From the NCBI GenBank assembly GCA_010909165.1, contig MU008177.1, positions 744,001 through 808,000 on the forward strand: DNA of 64,000 bases, in the 5' to 3' direction. This document shows, in pieces, positions 34,036 through 45,480 of this stretch. The stretch's first letter is position 1; each line of letters opens with the position of its first letter. Both the position numbers and the translations under genes were made by a program. This DNA comes from Anthoceros angustus. Lineage: Eukaryota; Streptophyta; Anthocerotopsida; Anthocerotales; Anthocerotaceae. The notes below the pieces were generated by a model. It searched no databases. It was not told where the DNA came from and was given only the letters and a program-made list of their open reading frames with translations.

Positions 34036-35420
34036 GAGACCTCTTCCGAGCGGATTCCGGCACACATCTCAAGGCTTTTACCTTTGTTTGCGGCGGCGAA
34101 CGTGGCGTGAAGGTCCGCCTTCGCCTTCATCCCATTCACTTTATTTGCATTAATGTCGAGTTTTTGGCAGCGCGTGGCGGGAAGTTCGGTCATGGACGAT
34201 GGCGGTGGCCTTGGGCGTTTCCGCGCAGACGGACGGAAAGCGAGCTCCGGTGGGTACGAAGGGGCGGATGGCAATGGGACCGACCATAGTATGGCGACTC
34301 GATGACAACATAGAGGCGGAGCGGGTTGTGAAGATGTAGACATGCACTCCACAGGGCGACTTGCTAGAAACAGCGGATCATGCCCTCGGCGGACGGAACC
34401 AAGAGAGAACCGCTTGTGGCGACGCCTTTATACCACTTCGGGGAAGGACTAAAAGCGAAAAAGCGCCACACTATTGTTGCTCTCGTGGCAAACCATGTAT
34501 GACATCGGTGTCGCATTAACAGCCCTCTTAAAGCTCTTAAGTGTGGATTTCTTGCCAGTTCCGAACAAGCTACCGAAGGACATGTACGAGGCCAAGTCAC
34601 TGTTGCACCTCTTTGGCCCCAGATATGAGAAAATCCATGCTTGTGAGAAAATTGCGTTACATTGAGGCGTCGGGCGCAACCAATGCCCCAAGTGTGGGAC
34701 GCCGCGGTTCAAGGAAGGGTTTGATGAACGGGACGCAATTCCACGGAAGGTACTCTGGCATTTTCCTTTGAAAGCATGAGGCGGGCGCATGTTTGAATCT
34801 TAGGAAATAGCATAGTTGATGACTTGGTATGTCGGGAGGCAAAGCGAGAATGGCGACATGTCCTTGATGGCGGATACCCGGACAGGAGCACTAGATCTGA
34901 TTGATGATGGCTTGATGAGCGCGGAACTTGAGGTTTGCATTAGCCACAGACGGCTTCAACCCATTTGGCAGTGCGCAAACACATCCATATGGCCGGTTCT
35001 GTTATTTGTGCACAACATGCCACCCTGGGCCAGCACGGACGGCCATGTCATCATGCCTCTAATTGTGCCAGGACCCGGGATGGTTAAAAATTTCGATGTG
35101 TATATGGCACCCCTCGTAGATGAACTTGAAGAGTTATGGATGGGGGTGGACATGGAAGATTTCTCACTGCCGGTAAACCATCCGAAGAGGCAACACGATA
35201 TCTTTCGAAGGGGGTGAATATTCACGAAGAGGGTTTTGTGACATATATCCTCTGAAGGGGGTTTCACATGGGCATTGAACTCCCACTTTTTGGGGTATGG
35301 GTCAATTACAGGCAGAAAAGAAGGGTGACAATTCGCATGAACCAGTGATAGAAGATCCATTCAACGCCGGCGAAGGGTTATGGTGTTGGAGTTACCCTCA
35401 ATTGGTCCGCATTTAAGACC
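34036..35420 (+). pseudogene. CACTA (En/Spm) transposase TNP2, 5' and middle parts, degenerate
   Basis: In order on the plus strand: the acidic linker (direct repeat B, 34036-34435); SWQTMYDIGVALTALLKLL; LPKDMYEAKSLLHLFGPRYE with KIHACEK (34474-34665), followed in another frame by CPKCGTPRFKEG and RKVLWHFPL; then 34816-35217 with SIWPVLLFVHNMPPW, MPLIVPGPGMVKNFDVY and PLVDELEELW. The last block is the Transposase_21/tnp2 domain, and LPK-YEAK...YEKIHAC and CP-CG are its usual upstream motifs. Stops and frameshifts interrupt every block. The protein would cut and paste a class II transposon; this copy cannot be active as read. Confidence 0.88.
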
Positions 35421-38400
35421 CATGACAAAGGCCATTGCTTCAGTAACGGTCTTTTCTCGTGGAGCAAAATGAAATCTACAAAAGAAGGGTGATGAAACTT
35501 TGAGGACAGGCTACCCGGCGGGTATGAAAGCAGGTTTGAGAGGAAGGGCGCCCGGCCGCTTTCTCGATGATCCCTTGCGAATGGCGGGAGTTGCCTTAAC
35601 TCGGATTTGGTTTGAAAAGACTTGATTGGGGTGGGGATGGCTTCCCATACATCTCAATTGTCGCAAATATATTGACACCTCCGGTCCCCATTGCGGTCGA
35701 TGAACTTAAAGCGTCGGCGGAAACTAGTTCCGCCGTCATGGCCTTGAGGAACATGCCGGCTCAACGTATGATGCCTTACATTATGCCGCAATGCCGATGT
35801 CGGCCCTGTGGCCTCCCACGTGTCCTTCTCTATGGTAGCACAAACTCTTGAAAATGGAAGATAATATGTATCTACAACTTTTCATAGAGGATAGCCACAA
35901 CAAAAAGCCTAGCATGGGCGTATACTATTATGTGCACATACATTGTGCAAACTACGAGAATAGAGCATGACGCAAACCTCATCAATTGTGCGATGATCAT
36001 TGTTTTCCTACTCTTCGCCCGACTCCACGCCTTCATCTTCGCTGGGCCCGGCATCCTGACCATCCTCTTTGCTGTCCTCGGTTGCACTTTGACTCGCTGG
36101 TTGAATAAACCCTCGCAATTCAATTAACTTATCTTTTATGGCCTTCTTATCCACAGCGTACAAATGTTTCCGCGTAGACAGGCTGAACCCATAATAGAGG
36201 ATGACTGTTTGGTGAACAAAAACTTGTTGGATATTCTTCTGACGGATAGCCTTCGCCCCCCGTCTCCCCGAGTTGCTTCCCTGCCATCCCTCGATTATAT
36301 TCTTCCACGACCTCCCTTCATACGCATCTGTGTTGATTCGCCGAACAAGGAAGTGAGGCTCGTGCATGTAGTTCAACACAAGTCACCTTGCCAATCCAAA
36401 AGGGCCTATTTTGCGTGTTTGGTGCCCGGGAACTAACATTCCGCCTTTATTTTACGATATCACCATTCAACCGTGACATTTCTTGTTGTTGCCTCCCAGT
36501 TTTGGTATGCTCCCAAATACATATCTCGTTGTGGGAGCTCCTCAAGAATGCCTCCTCAGTGCTTCATCCGGGTGCAGAGGTTGGGTTGCCTTGCACTTGA
36601 TCTGGCGTACCACCTCCAAGGTTTGTGTAGCACAAGGCCAATGTTGTTTTCCACAATATGACAATCTCCTCGGTCCACCCAGCTTCCCACCATAAAACTC
36701 CTGATGTCACATACGGCCTAAGTTCACAAGACCAGCCTTTAGATGAGCACGGCTGCGGTTGGAGATAATATCATGTGGCTTCCTTTTTATCCCTCGACCC
36801 AGCGGGTCCGCATTATAGTGTCAAAGGCACATTTCAAAACTCCAAACCCCTTGATTTCCCAGGCGAGGTCGATCGCTTGCTCGATCATCACAAACCCACG
36901 GGCCGCTTTTTCTTCACGTGTTATTTTGAATCTGGAGCGATAGGTTGTTCGGGTTTCTTCGCCCATAATCGAGTCCTCTCGGCCTTGTGTAATGGGCCAC
37001 ACATGAAAGTCGGCCACTTGATCAATACCTTGACCTCTGGTAGGCGTACGCTTGCAGATCTCGACGACAACGGGAAGCGTGTGAGCTTCTTTATGTTTCA
37101 AGCTTTTGAGAAGCAAGAAAACATCCGGTCGATTTGATCATGAGTATGTCCGACCAAAAGGAATCCCACTTTCACTTTTTCAAAAGTACCCATATCAACA
37201 AGCATGTTCGGATAAAAAAGCGGTGGTTCTTATTCTCCCCATGTGTTGTCCAACGCAAGTACAAAACTCTTGGCGACACCCTCGTAGTTATGTATAACGT
37301 CCACGAATAATGGTGATCGTAAGATTCGCGTCGTTCAGATTCGCATAATGCAAATAGGCTCTAGCTTTAAGCGTATAGTTGTGAATCATGCACCCAACCA
37401 CGTGGTGAAATCGACACTCCTCTACGAGGTTTTTCGACCGGAGAAGATGAGGTATCTCTGTCTTTTTGGTCCATTCCATCAATTGATAGCGCATATACTT
37501 ATGTGGCTCCACATAGCTCTTGCTCTGTGTTTAGCCATTTCTGCCGTTCTGGTGGAGCCGCACGATGTGCTTCAAGGCAACTGGTATTTCTGCCAAAACG
37601 AACATCATAATCAGCAACAAAAAGACCCCCCATCCACCATCACCGACTTTGCAGAGATCCAACCTATACAAAAGCGTTTTTGACGCTCTTACCAACATTC
37701 ATGCGTGCAAGTGGGGAAGGGCGTCGGTGCGCCCGCCCCCCTTACCGACGGATGATTTGGGAGGGGTCTCGAATCATCATAAGCAGTGTGCAGGCGCCGG
37801 CCGGCGCCGCTCCCTGGGGAGGCTGCGTCCACCCTCGGGCCGGCGGCGCCCGCAGGGAGCGCGGCCCGCGCGCCCAATTGGAAGCATTGGGCATTGCAAG
37901 CACATGAATCGATCATGTGAAGAGACAGAAGAAGGGTACATCCGGTGCCGGATGATAGGCGGCATTCAACAACGGAGGAACAAGCACATGAAAGACACAT
38001 CGGTGCAATTTACCTTGATCTTGCTTGTGCTTTGTATTTATAGTGCTCTTGAGCCTGCATAAGCGAGCATGTTGAAAATGTTGGACTTGATTTTTACTCT
38101 GGGAAGTTGCTTCTCCAGTTTAAGAACCATGGATACTTCACATAGCGTATGCGAGCTTTCATGGCGCTTACAACGCCCATATTTCCAACTTTGTATACGT
38201 GTCGGGTAGATTAAATACTTCCAAATTAGGAAGCCGCATAAACATAAAAGCATTGTCCATCCAAGAAATGGCATCAAGCGCATAAGTAGATTGTGCCTTG
38301 GGTTTGGTCCGAAACCATCCCAAGGTGATTCGGAAAGACTACGCTCTTTAGCTCCTCATACCTCTTGTGCCCAAGGCAATACACTCTTTTGAAAGCCTTC

Positions 38401-40960
38401 AAAGCGCATAAAGTCGCTCCCATGAGATGTGTGACGCTTTCCTTCTATCCGTGCACTCCATCGGCTGAACAAGAGGCGAAGAAATGTCTCTGTTCACGCC
38501 TTCCCATCCGAAGGAAGCGGTATCGCTCTCTGAAATCGCTCTTTAATTCAAACACATTTTATTTGCAACAAGGTTTCAATATGTGGAAGCACATGTCTAT
38601 TGTGGGCTTCTTGTTCCAGAAATGCACAGTCGCCACGGATCACAATACCATGTCGGACGGAAGAAGAAGATGAACTTCATTGAGCGGTCCGATGCCACGA
38701 GATGAGCTGATAGCAAAGCGAAGGAGTCTGAGATGACCATGGCATGGAAGTACAATGTACAAAGTGCTTGGATTGATTGAGGATGATGAAGGCGCGAGGC
38801 GATGTCTACAAGAACAAAGTAGACAATCGCACACATTTTATGCATCGTGCGGAGGAAGGTGTGGGACAATGTGGACTTGATTTTTCAAAGTGGGAGGCTG
38901 GAGCTTATGGAGCAGAAGAAGCATTTACCGGCGAGGACTAGCAAGAAAGGGAAAGGAAGCGGAAGATGGGCGAGAAGCAAGTGGACACGTGTCGTAAAGC
39001 CAAAGGACATGTTGGCAAAGCCATGGAAATCCTTCCAAGGAATACCGGTGGAGAGTGGCGCAAATTCGTCACAGCTGAGAAAAGTTTTAACTGGACTTAT
39101 TGATTTGAAGGGCATGGATGAGAGATCACTTTGGAAGAAGTTCCATGTCATACAAGTTGCGATGGTAAACACACAGGGTGCTCTTCATTGAGGTGCGAGA
39201 AGAATATCCGTTGCATTGGCGGACGGATGTTGTCCGCTTTCAAAGCACTTTCGGAAAGGTTAGTTTGCCCATGTGTGTTCGAAAGTGGAGGCGCCGGCCG
39301 GCCCGGCGCCTCCTCTGTCTTTGCTTTGGACTAACCATCATGTGTTTGGCGACAGCGAAGGATATTGAGGTCCTTTCCAAACTTCGGATGTCTTCCAACA
39401 TTTCATTTTGAGTAAATAATTGGAAAGGGTGGAGGGCGAGCGGCGTGCTCTGCGGACAAGGACCTTGAGGAAGGATTGGAGGTCTTCAATGTTCCATCCT
39501 CGGACAAACAAGTACAATACCAAGTGGAAAGCGAGATGTTTTGGACATGCGAGGATTTACGAGGCCAAGTACACACTTACGGTGATGGGCGTTCCAAGGG
39601 GTTTCAAATTGGGCCCTTGGACAAAGCGAGTTGACAAGCGGATGATGGACCTTTGTTTTGCGAGTTTTGCGGAGAAAACTACTCGGATGAGTTGAGAATG
39701 ATTGTCATGCATGGTGTGGAGGAGGCTCACACCGTGAGGGAGTCAATGCGAAGTGGAGCAAGAAAGGGGCTTGGTCTCATTTGTATGGGACAAGACCAAC
39801 ATGAACAATGATGGTGGATTCAAACCGTGGAATATGTCACGGTGGGTGGGGCATGGGAGATGGATTCACGAGGATAGAGTTCCAATGATGCCAATGCCAT
39901 GCCGGCACTTTCAACAATGGTGATCACGATACGGTTGTGAAGAAAGCAGTGTACATGTCCCAAGACAAAATGGTGGTTTGCCCATACGAGGCCTCAGGGC
40001 TTATGATGAAACTTATCGAACCTTCTCGAGAGAGGATTGGATTTTGGTATGCTCGGGAGTGGGACAACGTTATTGGCTTCCCTATGCGCGGTGGAATTGT
40101 ATTGCTAGTTGAAGGACTTGAGGTGTGCGGGATACATACCACAGATTCGGGCATGAGGTTACGATCTTTGAAGAAGAGCGGCGTTTGGCACCGCGAGAGG
40201 ACTTGCGCGATGGGCAAAGGAGGTGTGTATCGGTGAGAAGGACTCCACCTGGCAGTTGTTTCCTTAAACGCTGAAGACCAAAGCGGTGATCTTTTGGCGG
40301 ATGGGCAGCAAACTTTGGATGTGTGGCAGCCTTCCCGACCCTTGGCAGTGCAAAGAGCAGAAGACACAAGGGCGTTGGGGAGAGCGATAGCCGATGAAGA
40401 GGAAGTGGGGCGCTTTAAATCGGCTATTGTGATGGATTCGAGTTTTCTCGCACAGTCCCAAGTTAGCCCTAGGGAATAGGCTTAGTGTTCTCATGTCATG
40501 TGCATCTGTGCTTCGTTTAGTTCATCTTATGGGACCCGTTGCATTGCGGCAATTGATGTCTTGGTTTTGCAGTTCAAATAAACAATGAAAGCGCGCCGGC
40601 CCTCATCCGTTTTCATGTCTTTGTTGCGCGAATCGTTTTTGAATACTACGTGTTCTACCATGGTCGACCTTTCTTAAAAAGAGCTAAAAGGCATATTTGG
40701 GGTGTGTCATGTGCTAAGAGGGTTTTCATTTCACGGAAGGGGTTGGGATATTCACCCCTTCACGATATCTCGTGTTAGGCATTTTCGTGTTCTGGCGGCG
40801 ATTTTGCCGATTGCCCCCAGGGCTTGGGCACCCTCACAGGATTGCAAGTGAGAGGGACCCGTGCGTGTGTTGATTGCTGGCTAGACCTTCATTCTCGCTA
40901 TTCGGAGATTTGAAAAAAGCGAGGTTTATCACGAGGATCGCGGCGATGGTTCTAGATGAT
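35421..40960. mobile_element. Transposon interior, nested or unidentified sequence
   Basis: This stretch lies between the two halves of tnp2. Minus-strand open pieces at 36008-36379, 36787-37116 and 37288-37512 could belong to one inserted gene; an RPFWIGKVT phrase near 36390 lies in a third frame. Plus-strand pieces lie at 38847-39191, 39420-39695, 39937-40236 and 40294-40479. I recognise no family in any of them. Two GC-rich palindromes sit at 37793-37808 and 39287-39313. The continuity of tnp2 on either side suggests an insertion into, or a very diverged part of, the CACTA element. Confidence 0.45.
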
Positions 40961-42180
40961 AATAGCCGTGGGAAGGCCAGTTGGTACAATGGATGGGCGG
41001 AACTCAGGCCCAAAGCAAACCCAGTTCGATGATGTTGTGGCGGATATGGCACGCAGAGAAGCTGCGACCCCTGCCGACATCCGTCAACGAGGGAACTTTG
41101 GAACCAAGCGGCTGTCCTCCCTGTTCAGAGTGCTGCCATATTGGCGTCACATGCTTGTGTGGGTGCCAAAGGATGTGATGCATGTGGAAAAAAAAAACGC
41201 AAAGGCCATATGGCACACTCTGACAGGAGAGCGAGATGACATCGCATCACGCATGGACATGGAAGCAAGCGGAGAGAAAAGATGGTTGTGGCACATGGAG
41301 CGATGGCCATACCGGGCGCCGTCGTTTTGTCCGTCGAGACTTGAAGGCCGTGATTGAGGGCATTAAGCGCATCAAACCCACGGGCTATGGGTCCAACATT
41401 GCGACTAAGGTGGAAGCGGGAAAGTTGGCGGCTGAAGTGCCATGGAGCACATTATGTTGGAAATCATATTCCCCATCGTCCTCCGGGGTGCATAGAGCGA
41501 GGTGTACAAGGTTGTAAAGCTAGGGCGCCTTCTGGTGGATTTGCCGGTAGACGATCTGAGTCGGGACATCCAAGCACAGCGAAGAGGCGATGAGGGTAAT
41601 GTGTGCTCTGGAAAGCAATTTCCCCTAAGATGTTTGATATATCAACCCACCTCATACACTTAGTGGGAGGTGGCGCTTTGGGCCAGTTCACACTAGGTGG
41701 ATGTGCCGGTGGAGAGATATTTAGGATCGAGGGCGCGTCTGACAGAGGAAGTCGAGTATAGCGGTGGGGTACATGCGTGAGGAGAGTTTGCATTTCGGCA
41801 TGACATTTCTCCGTTATTATGCTCACGTGGGAGAAGCATGGTGAGATGAGCGTATGGGGAGAAGGTCTTTGGGTGTCGGCCGTGCGTACATTATGGATGC
41901 CGTGGAGGCCGAGGCGCACACATATGTCTTGTATCACAGAGGTGATCGGTAGTTCTTGGACATGTCTGAGGAAGAAGTGAGGACATACGGTGCAGGAAGG
42001 TCGACGGACTTTAGGCGGTGGATATGGAAGAAGGGCTATGAGCATGGGATGGGCATCCTTGCATGACCCATGGTGACCGCAATCATGGATGGCCGTTGCA
42101 AGCGGTGGCACATAGCCACATGTGGAACAAAAGCGCCACCTCGAGCAGTGGGCGGACAAAGCGTCGCGGAGTACAAAGGA
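40961..42180 (+). pseudogene. CACTA transposase TNP2, 3' part (DUF4218 region), degenerate
   Basis: The plus-strand block at 41050-41290 reads LPYWRHMLVWVPKDVMHVEK then IWHTLTGERDDIASRMDMEA. This corresponds to the LPYW...DVMH(I/V)EKN...TL motif of CACTA tnp2. Near 41630 comes MFDISTHLIHLV (the family's ISTHL phrase), then after frame changes VHTRWMxxxxR, and near 41910 HTYVLYHRGDR, FLDMSEEEVRTYG and FRRWIWKK. Motif order is that of an intact tnp2 C-terminal half. Several frameshifts and stops are present. Confidence 0.8.
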
Positions 42181-45100
42181 TAGTCGGTGTCAAGTTTATC
42201 ATGGTAGGCGGTGGCGGCGATTGAAGAGGGCGCCCGTTCTCTGAGCACATAGAACAAATACTCCGCTGCGGTTCTCGCGGAGAGTATCAATTTTGTTGAA
42301 GGTTAGATGAGTGCAGTGTCGGCCGGGAGGGACAAGGCCATCGATCTGCGAAAGTCGTACACGGTTGACATTGTCGGAGAAAGTTTGTGCGTCTACGTGC
42401 GCTCAATAGATGGTCCGTTTGTGTGGCCATCGCGGTAACTCGATGCATGCATCGCATCCAGGAGCGATGGATGAAAACATAGGCTGGGCCATCGCCGTAC
42501 CCACCGGCGAGGATGGAGGAGGCGAGTGGGAGGCATATAGCGCATGGCATGTGGCCTAGTCGTGGAGGGGAACCTCCGGACTCGGCAGCGTGTGAATGGT
42601 GGAGACAACGTCACGTCCAGCGCAAAATACGTGGTCTTAGTGGCGGTGTTCAAATGGACAATGATTATCGGCAATATGCATTGATGACGCTTCGATTTGC
42701 ACTCAATGTGGGCAATATACTGGTTGTTGAATATAAAACACTAGTCATTATGGTGAAGGAGAAAGAGTGAGGCGTTGATCTCGCGAAGCAATAAAATGAC
42801 GGCGACTACTTTGCAAACAAAGCTTTGATTTTTGCCAGTGGCGACCCTTGGCAGCAACTTTCGGAAGGGGGCAAGCCAATGCCTTCAACATGGCACGATG
42901 GCGTCCGAGCGGGGCAATGGAAGGCCGCTGAGCGAGTTTGGAACGCCATTATACCAGCTAGGAGCACCAGCGGCGTCGCCAATGCCAAACCGTAGGTGGG
43001 TGGGGAGGATGAGAGGGCAAGCTGGATCTCGGGCTATCTCGGCTCATCCACCCACCTAACCACTCGATCGGGCATGCGCCAAGAGAGCGTCCCACATGGG
43101 ACATAGAGTTGTGAGGGACAAGTGGAACATGGCAGACCAATGGCGGTTGAGGACATGGGCGTGGAATATCCAGACGGGGCGGACTTGGAGCATTGCGTCC
43201 GTGAATTGAACGAAGTGGATGATGATGCTGTCAGATGAGGTGGGTGTTTCGAGACTAGATTGACCAGAACGTCTTGTTCCGAAATTGTACACACGTTGAT
43301 GCAGTTTGCTTGGCGGACGTTGCGGTGCACCTTGGCATGTTGGCAGCTGTTCATGCGGGACATGGAGGCAGCCATGGCGGCCACGGGAGGTGGTTGGCGG
43401 CTGCGAGGCATCTTGGCGTGGGCAGGCGGGCAACCCGTGTGGGGCGAGACTGCGGCCCGGCGCCTGGCTGGATGATGAGAATGGCGGCAACAATTTCGAC
43501 AAGGGGGAGGTGTGATGACAAGCGGAGAGGTGTGCAGTGGATCTTGATGGAGTGGTGTGAGGTGGACAACGATGCACTGGTGACAGCCTTGATAAAAAGG
43601 CATGGCGTGAAATGGCTAAAGGAGGCAATGCAAAAACAAAGGGCGAGGAGGAAGGAATCCGATGTTGTTCGAAGTCGAGCGAAGCAAAGGCCTGGCCCGG
43701 GTGAGGACAAAGGTTGTGTGAAGCGGGGTACATGGCAAGATGGCGGCGTTCGAGGAGGAAAAACGCAGTTAGTGAAATCGGTGTCAGGCCTTCCCGACAC
43801 TGGTGGTAAAGTCCAGCATAAGCCGACACTTCTGAGATGACTTCATGCGCGCAATTCGTTGTGTGGAGCGCAAAAGCGGCGGCATTAGAGGAAGGGAGGC
43901 GAGGAGGAGGAGGCGGGTGAAGCCGAGCATGGTGGGCGAGGAAGAGTGGGAAGATGCTCTTGCACAGGCTCGGATGGGCTGAAGCAGCGGAAGTTTGAGC
44001 CATCGAAGTATGAAATTGCAGCTAAAGAGAGGCTGGCCAAAAACGGAGGGATGGGGCCAAACCCTTGGGGAAAGGAGGCGTGCTGGATGGGTGCTTCGGT
44101 TTGAGAAGAAGCATGGTAGATACCCAACCGAAGAGGAGGAAGAATATGGGAGGCTGAAGAGGACGATCTCCATGCAACCTCTGTGGGCGGTTCGCGATAA
44201 GAGGCGGTTACATCCGGAGTTCCTCTGGGTAAGACATGGAATAAGAAAACACCCCAGGTTGAGGCTATGGGAGAACAAAGAAATGACAATTTTGTTGAGC
44301 GACATGGAATTGGAGATGGATCGGTCACGGTGGCATTTAGGGCGAAGGATGGAAGGCAGGGGAGCATGCTGCGGGAGGTGGTGGTGTGGATGTGGAGGGA
44401 TAACTAGGAGGACGGAGGAGTAGATTGCATTGGGAGAGGCGGAGGCAGAACTTGGAATGAATGGAGGGAGGCGGGCTTGGTGAACCATGAAGGTGGGATG
44501 GTGGAGGGGAAGCAAGTGCATGGAGGGAGGCTATCACAACAATGATATCGTGGTCGCACCACGATCACCGATGGTGATGGAGCGTGCATGCGGTGATAAT
44601 AATGTGAATGAAGAGACGGTGGCGGATGTAGGGGAGGCGTGACCGCAGCGGACAGGATTTGGGGTGCCGTCACCATCAAGTTGCGGCCATGGCCGTAGGG
44701 GAGTGACCTCGGAGGAGTGACTTGGGTATCGGTGTGGTGGCTAGGCGGTTAACGAAAGGAGGGTGTGTCGAGGGACAGTGTGGTAATGGCGTGTGTTGGG
44801 GAGGTGCCGTCATTGGCTAGTGTGAGCGGCACATTTGGAGGAGTTTGGGTCGAGGCGGTGGCGGGTGAGCGCATGAGGATGGGGTGGAGGCGGGCGATTT
44901 ACGCAGCAGACGGGGAGGCAATTGTGTCGTCACGAGCAAGGCAGGCATGTGTCGGCGTGGGCTGCAGAACAAAATGGGGTGGGAGTGGGAGGGCGGGTGG
45001 CGGATAGAGGAGAAGAGTGGGTCATGCGAGCAATGGTGGGTCGTGGGAGCCAAAAGGCTGGCCATGAGGGTGTCGAGGGGGAGGAGAAAGAGGCAGGGGA

Positions 45101-45480
45101 AAAGGGGTACACGTGATGGCATGGCCTTGAAGACACAACATTAGCGCGAGAAGGAGGGACGGAAATTGAGGGCGTCTAACGTGCCGGACACATACAGCAC
45201 ACTCGGCCAGCATGGACCTCCAGTGGGCCCATTGGAGACTCGCCACATGTGACAAGGGTGGAGGCAGAAGGCGGGGGAGGTGCGGTGGAAGGCATTCACT
45301 GGGTGAGCAAGGGAACATGGTGGACTACGGACTTCCACAGGGGTTAGAAATTAGGTAGGGTTTTGTTTTTGTAGGAGTAAAGGATAAAATGAGGCGAAAA
45401 GGGAAATAAGCAGTTAGCACTCGGACGGCACTCGGAGTATACTCGGACTCGGGAGTGAGGCGTACCTAGGCCCTACGATG
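42181..45480. mobile_element. TE-derived region downstream of tnp2
   Basis: No recognised gene. The plus strand has fragmentary open pieces: 43274-43840 (188 aa), and 43940-44423 with KFEPSKYEIAAKERLAKNGG and GPNPWGKEACW joined across frames to KKHGRYPTEEEEEYGRLK. Minus-strand long frames (for example 43056-44003) are Ser/Pro/His-rich complements of these. It could hold a second CACTA-encoded protein; that is inference from position. Confidence 0.35.

Noticed and set aside
32121-34435. Direct repeats considered as LTRs of a retrotransposon
   Set aside because: The repeats encode tnp2 sequence, lack TG...CA ends, and the interior has no RT or integrase motifs.
43056-44521. Long minus-strand ORFs (315 and 245 aa) rich in Ser, Pro and His
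   Set aside because: Complement of purine-rich plus-strand TE sequence; no domain, several equally long frames overlap.
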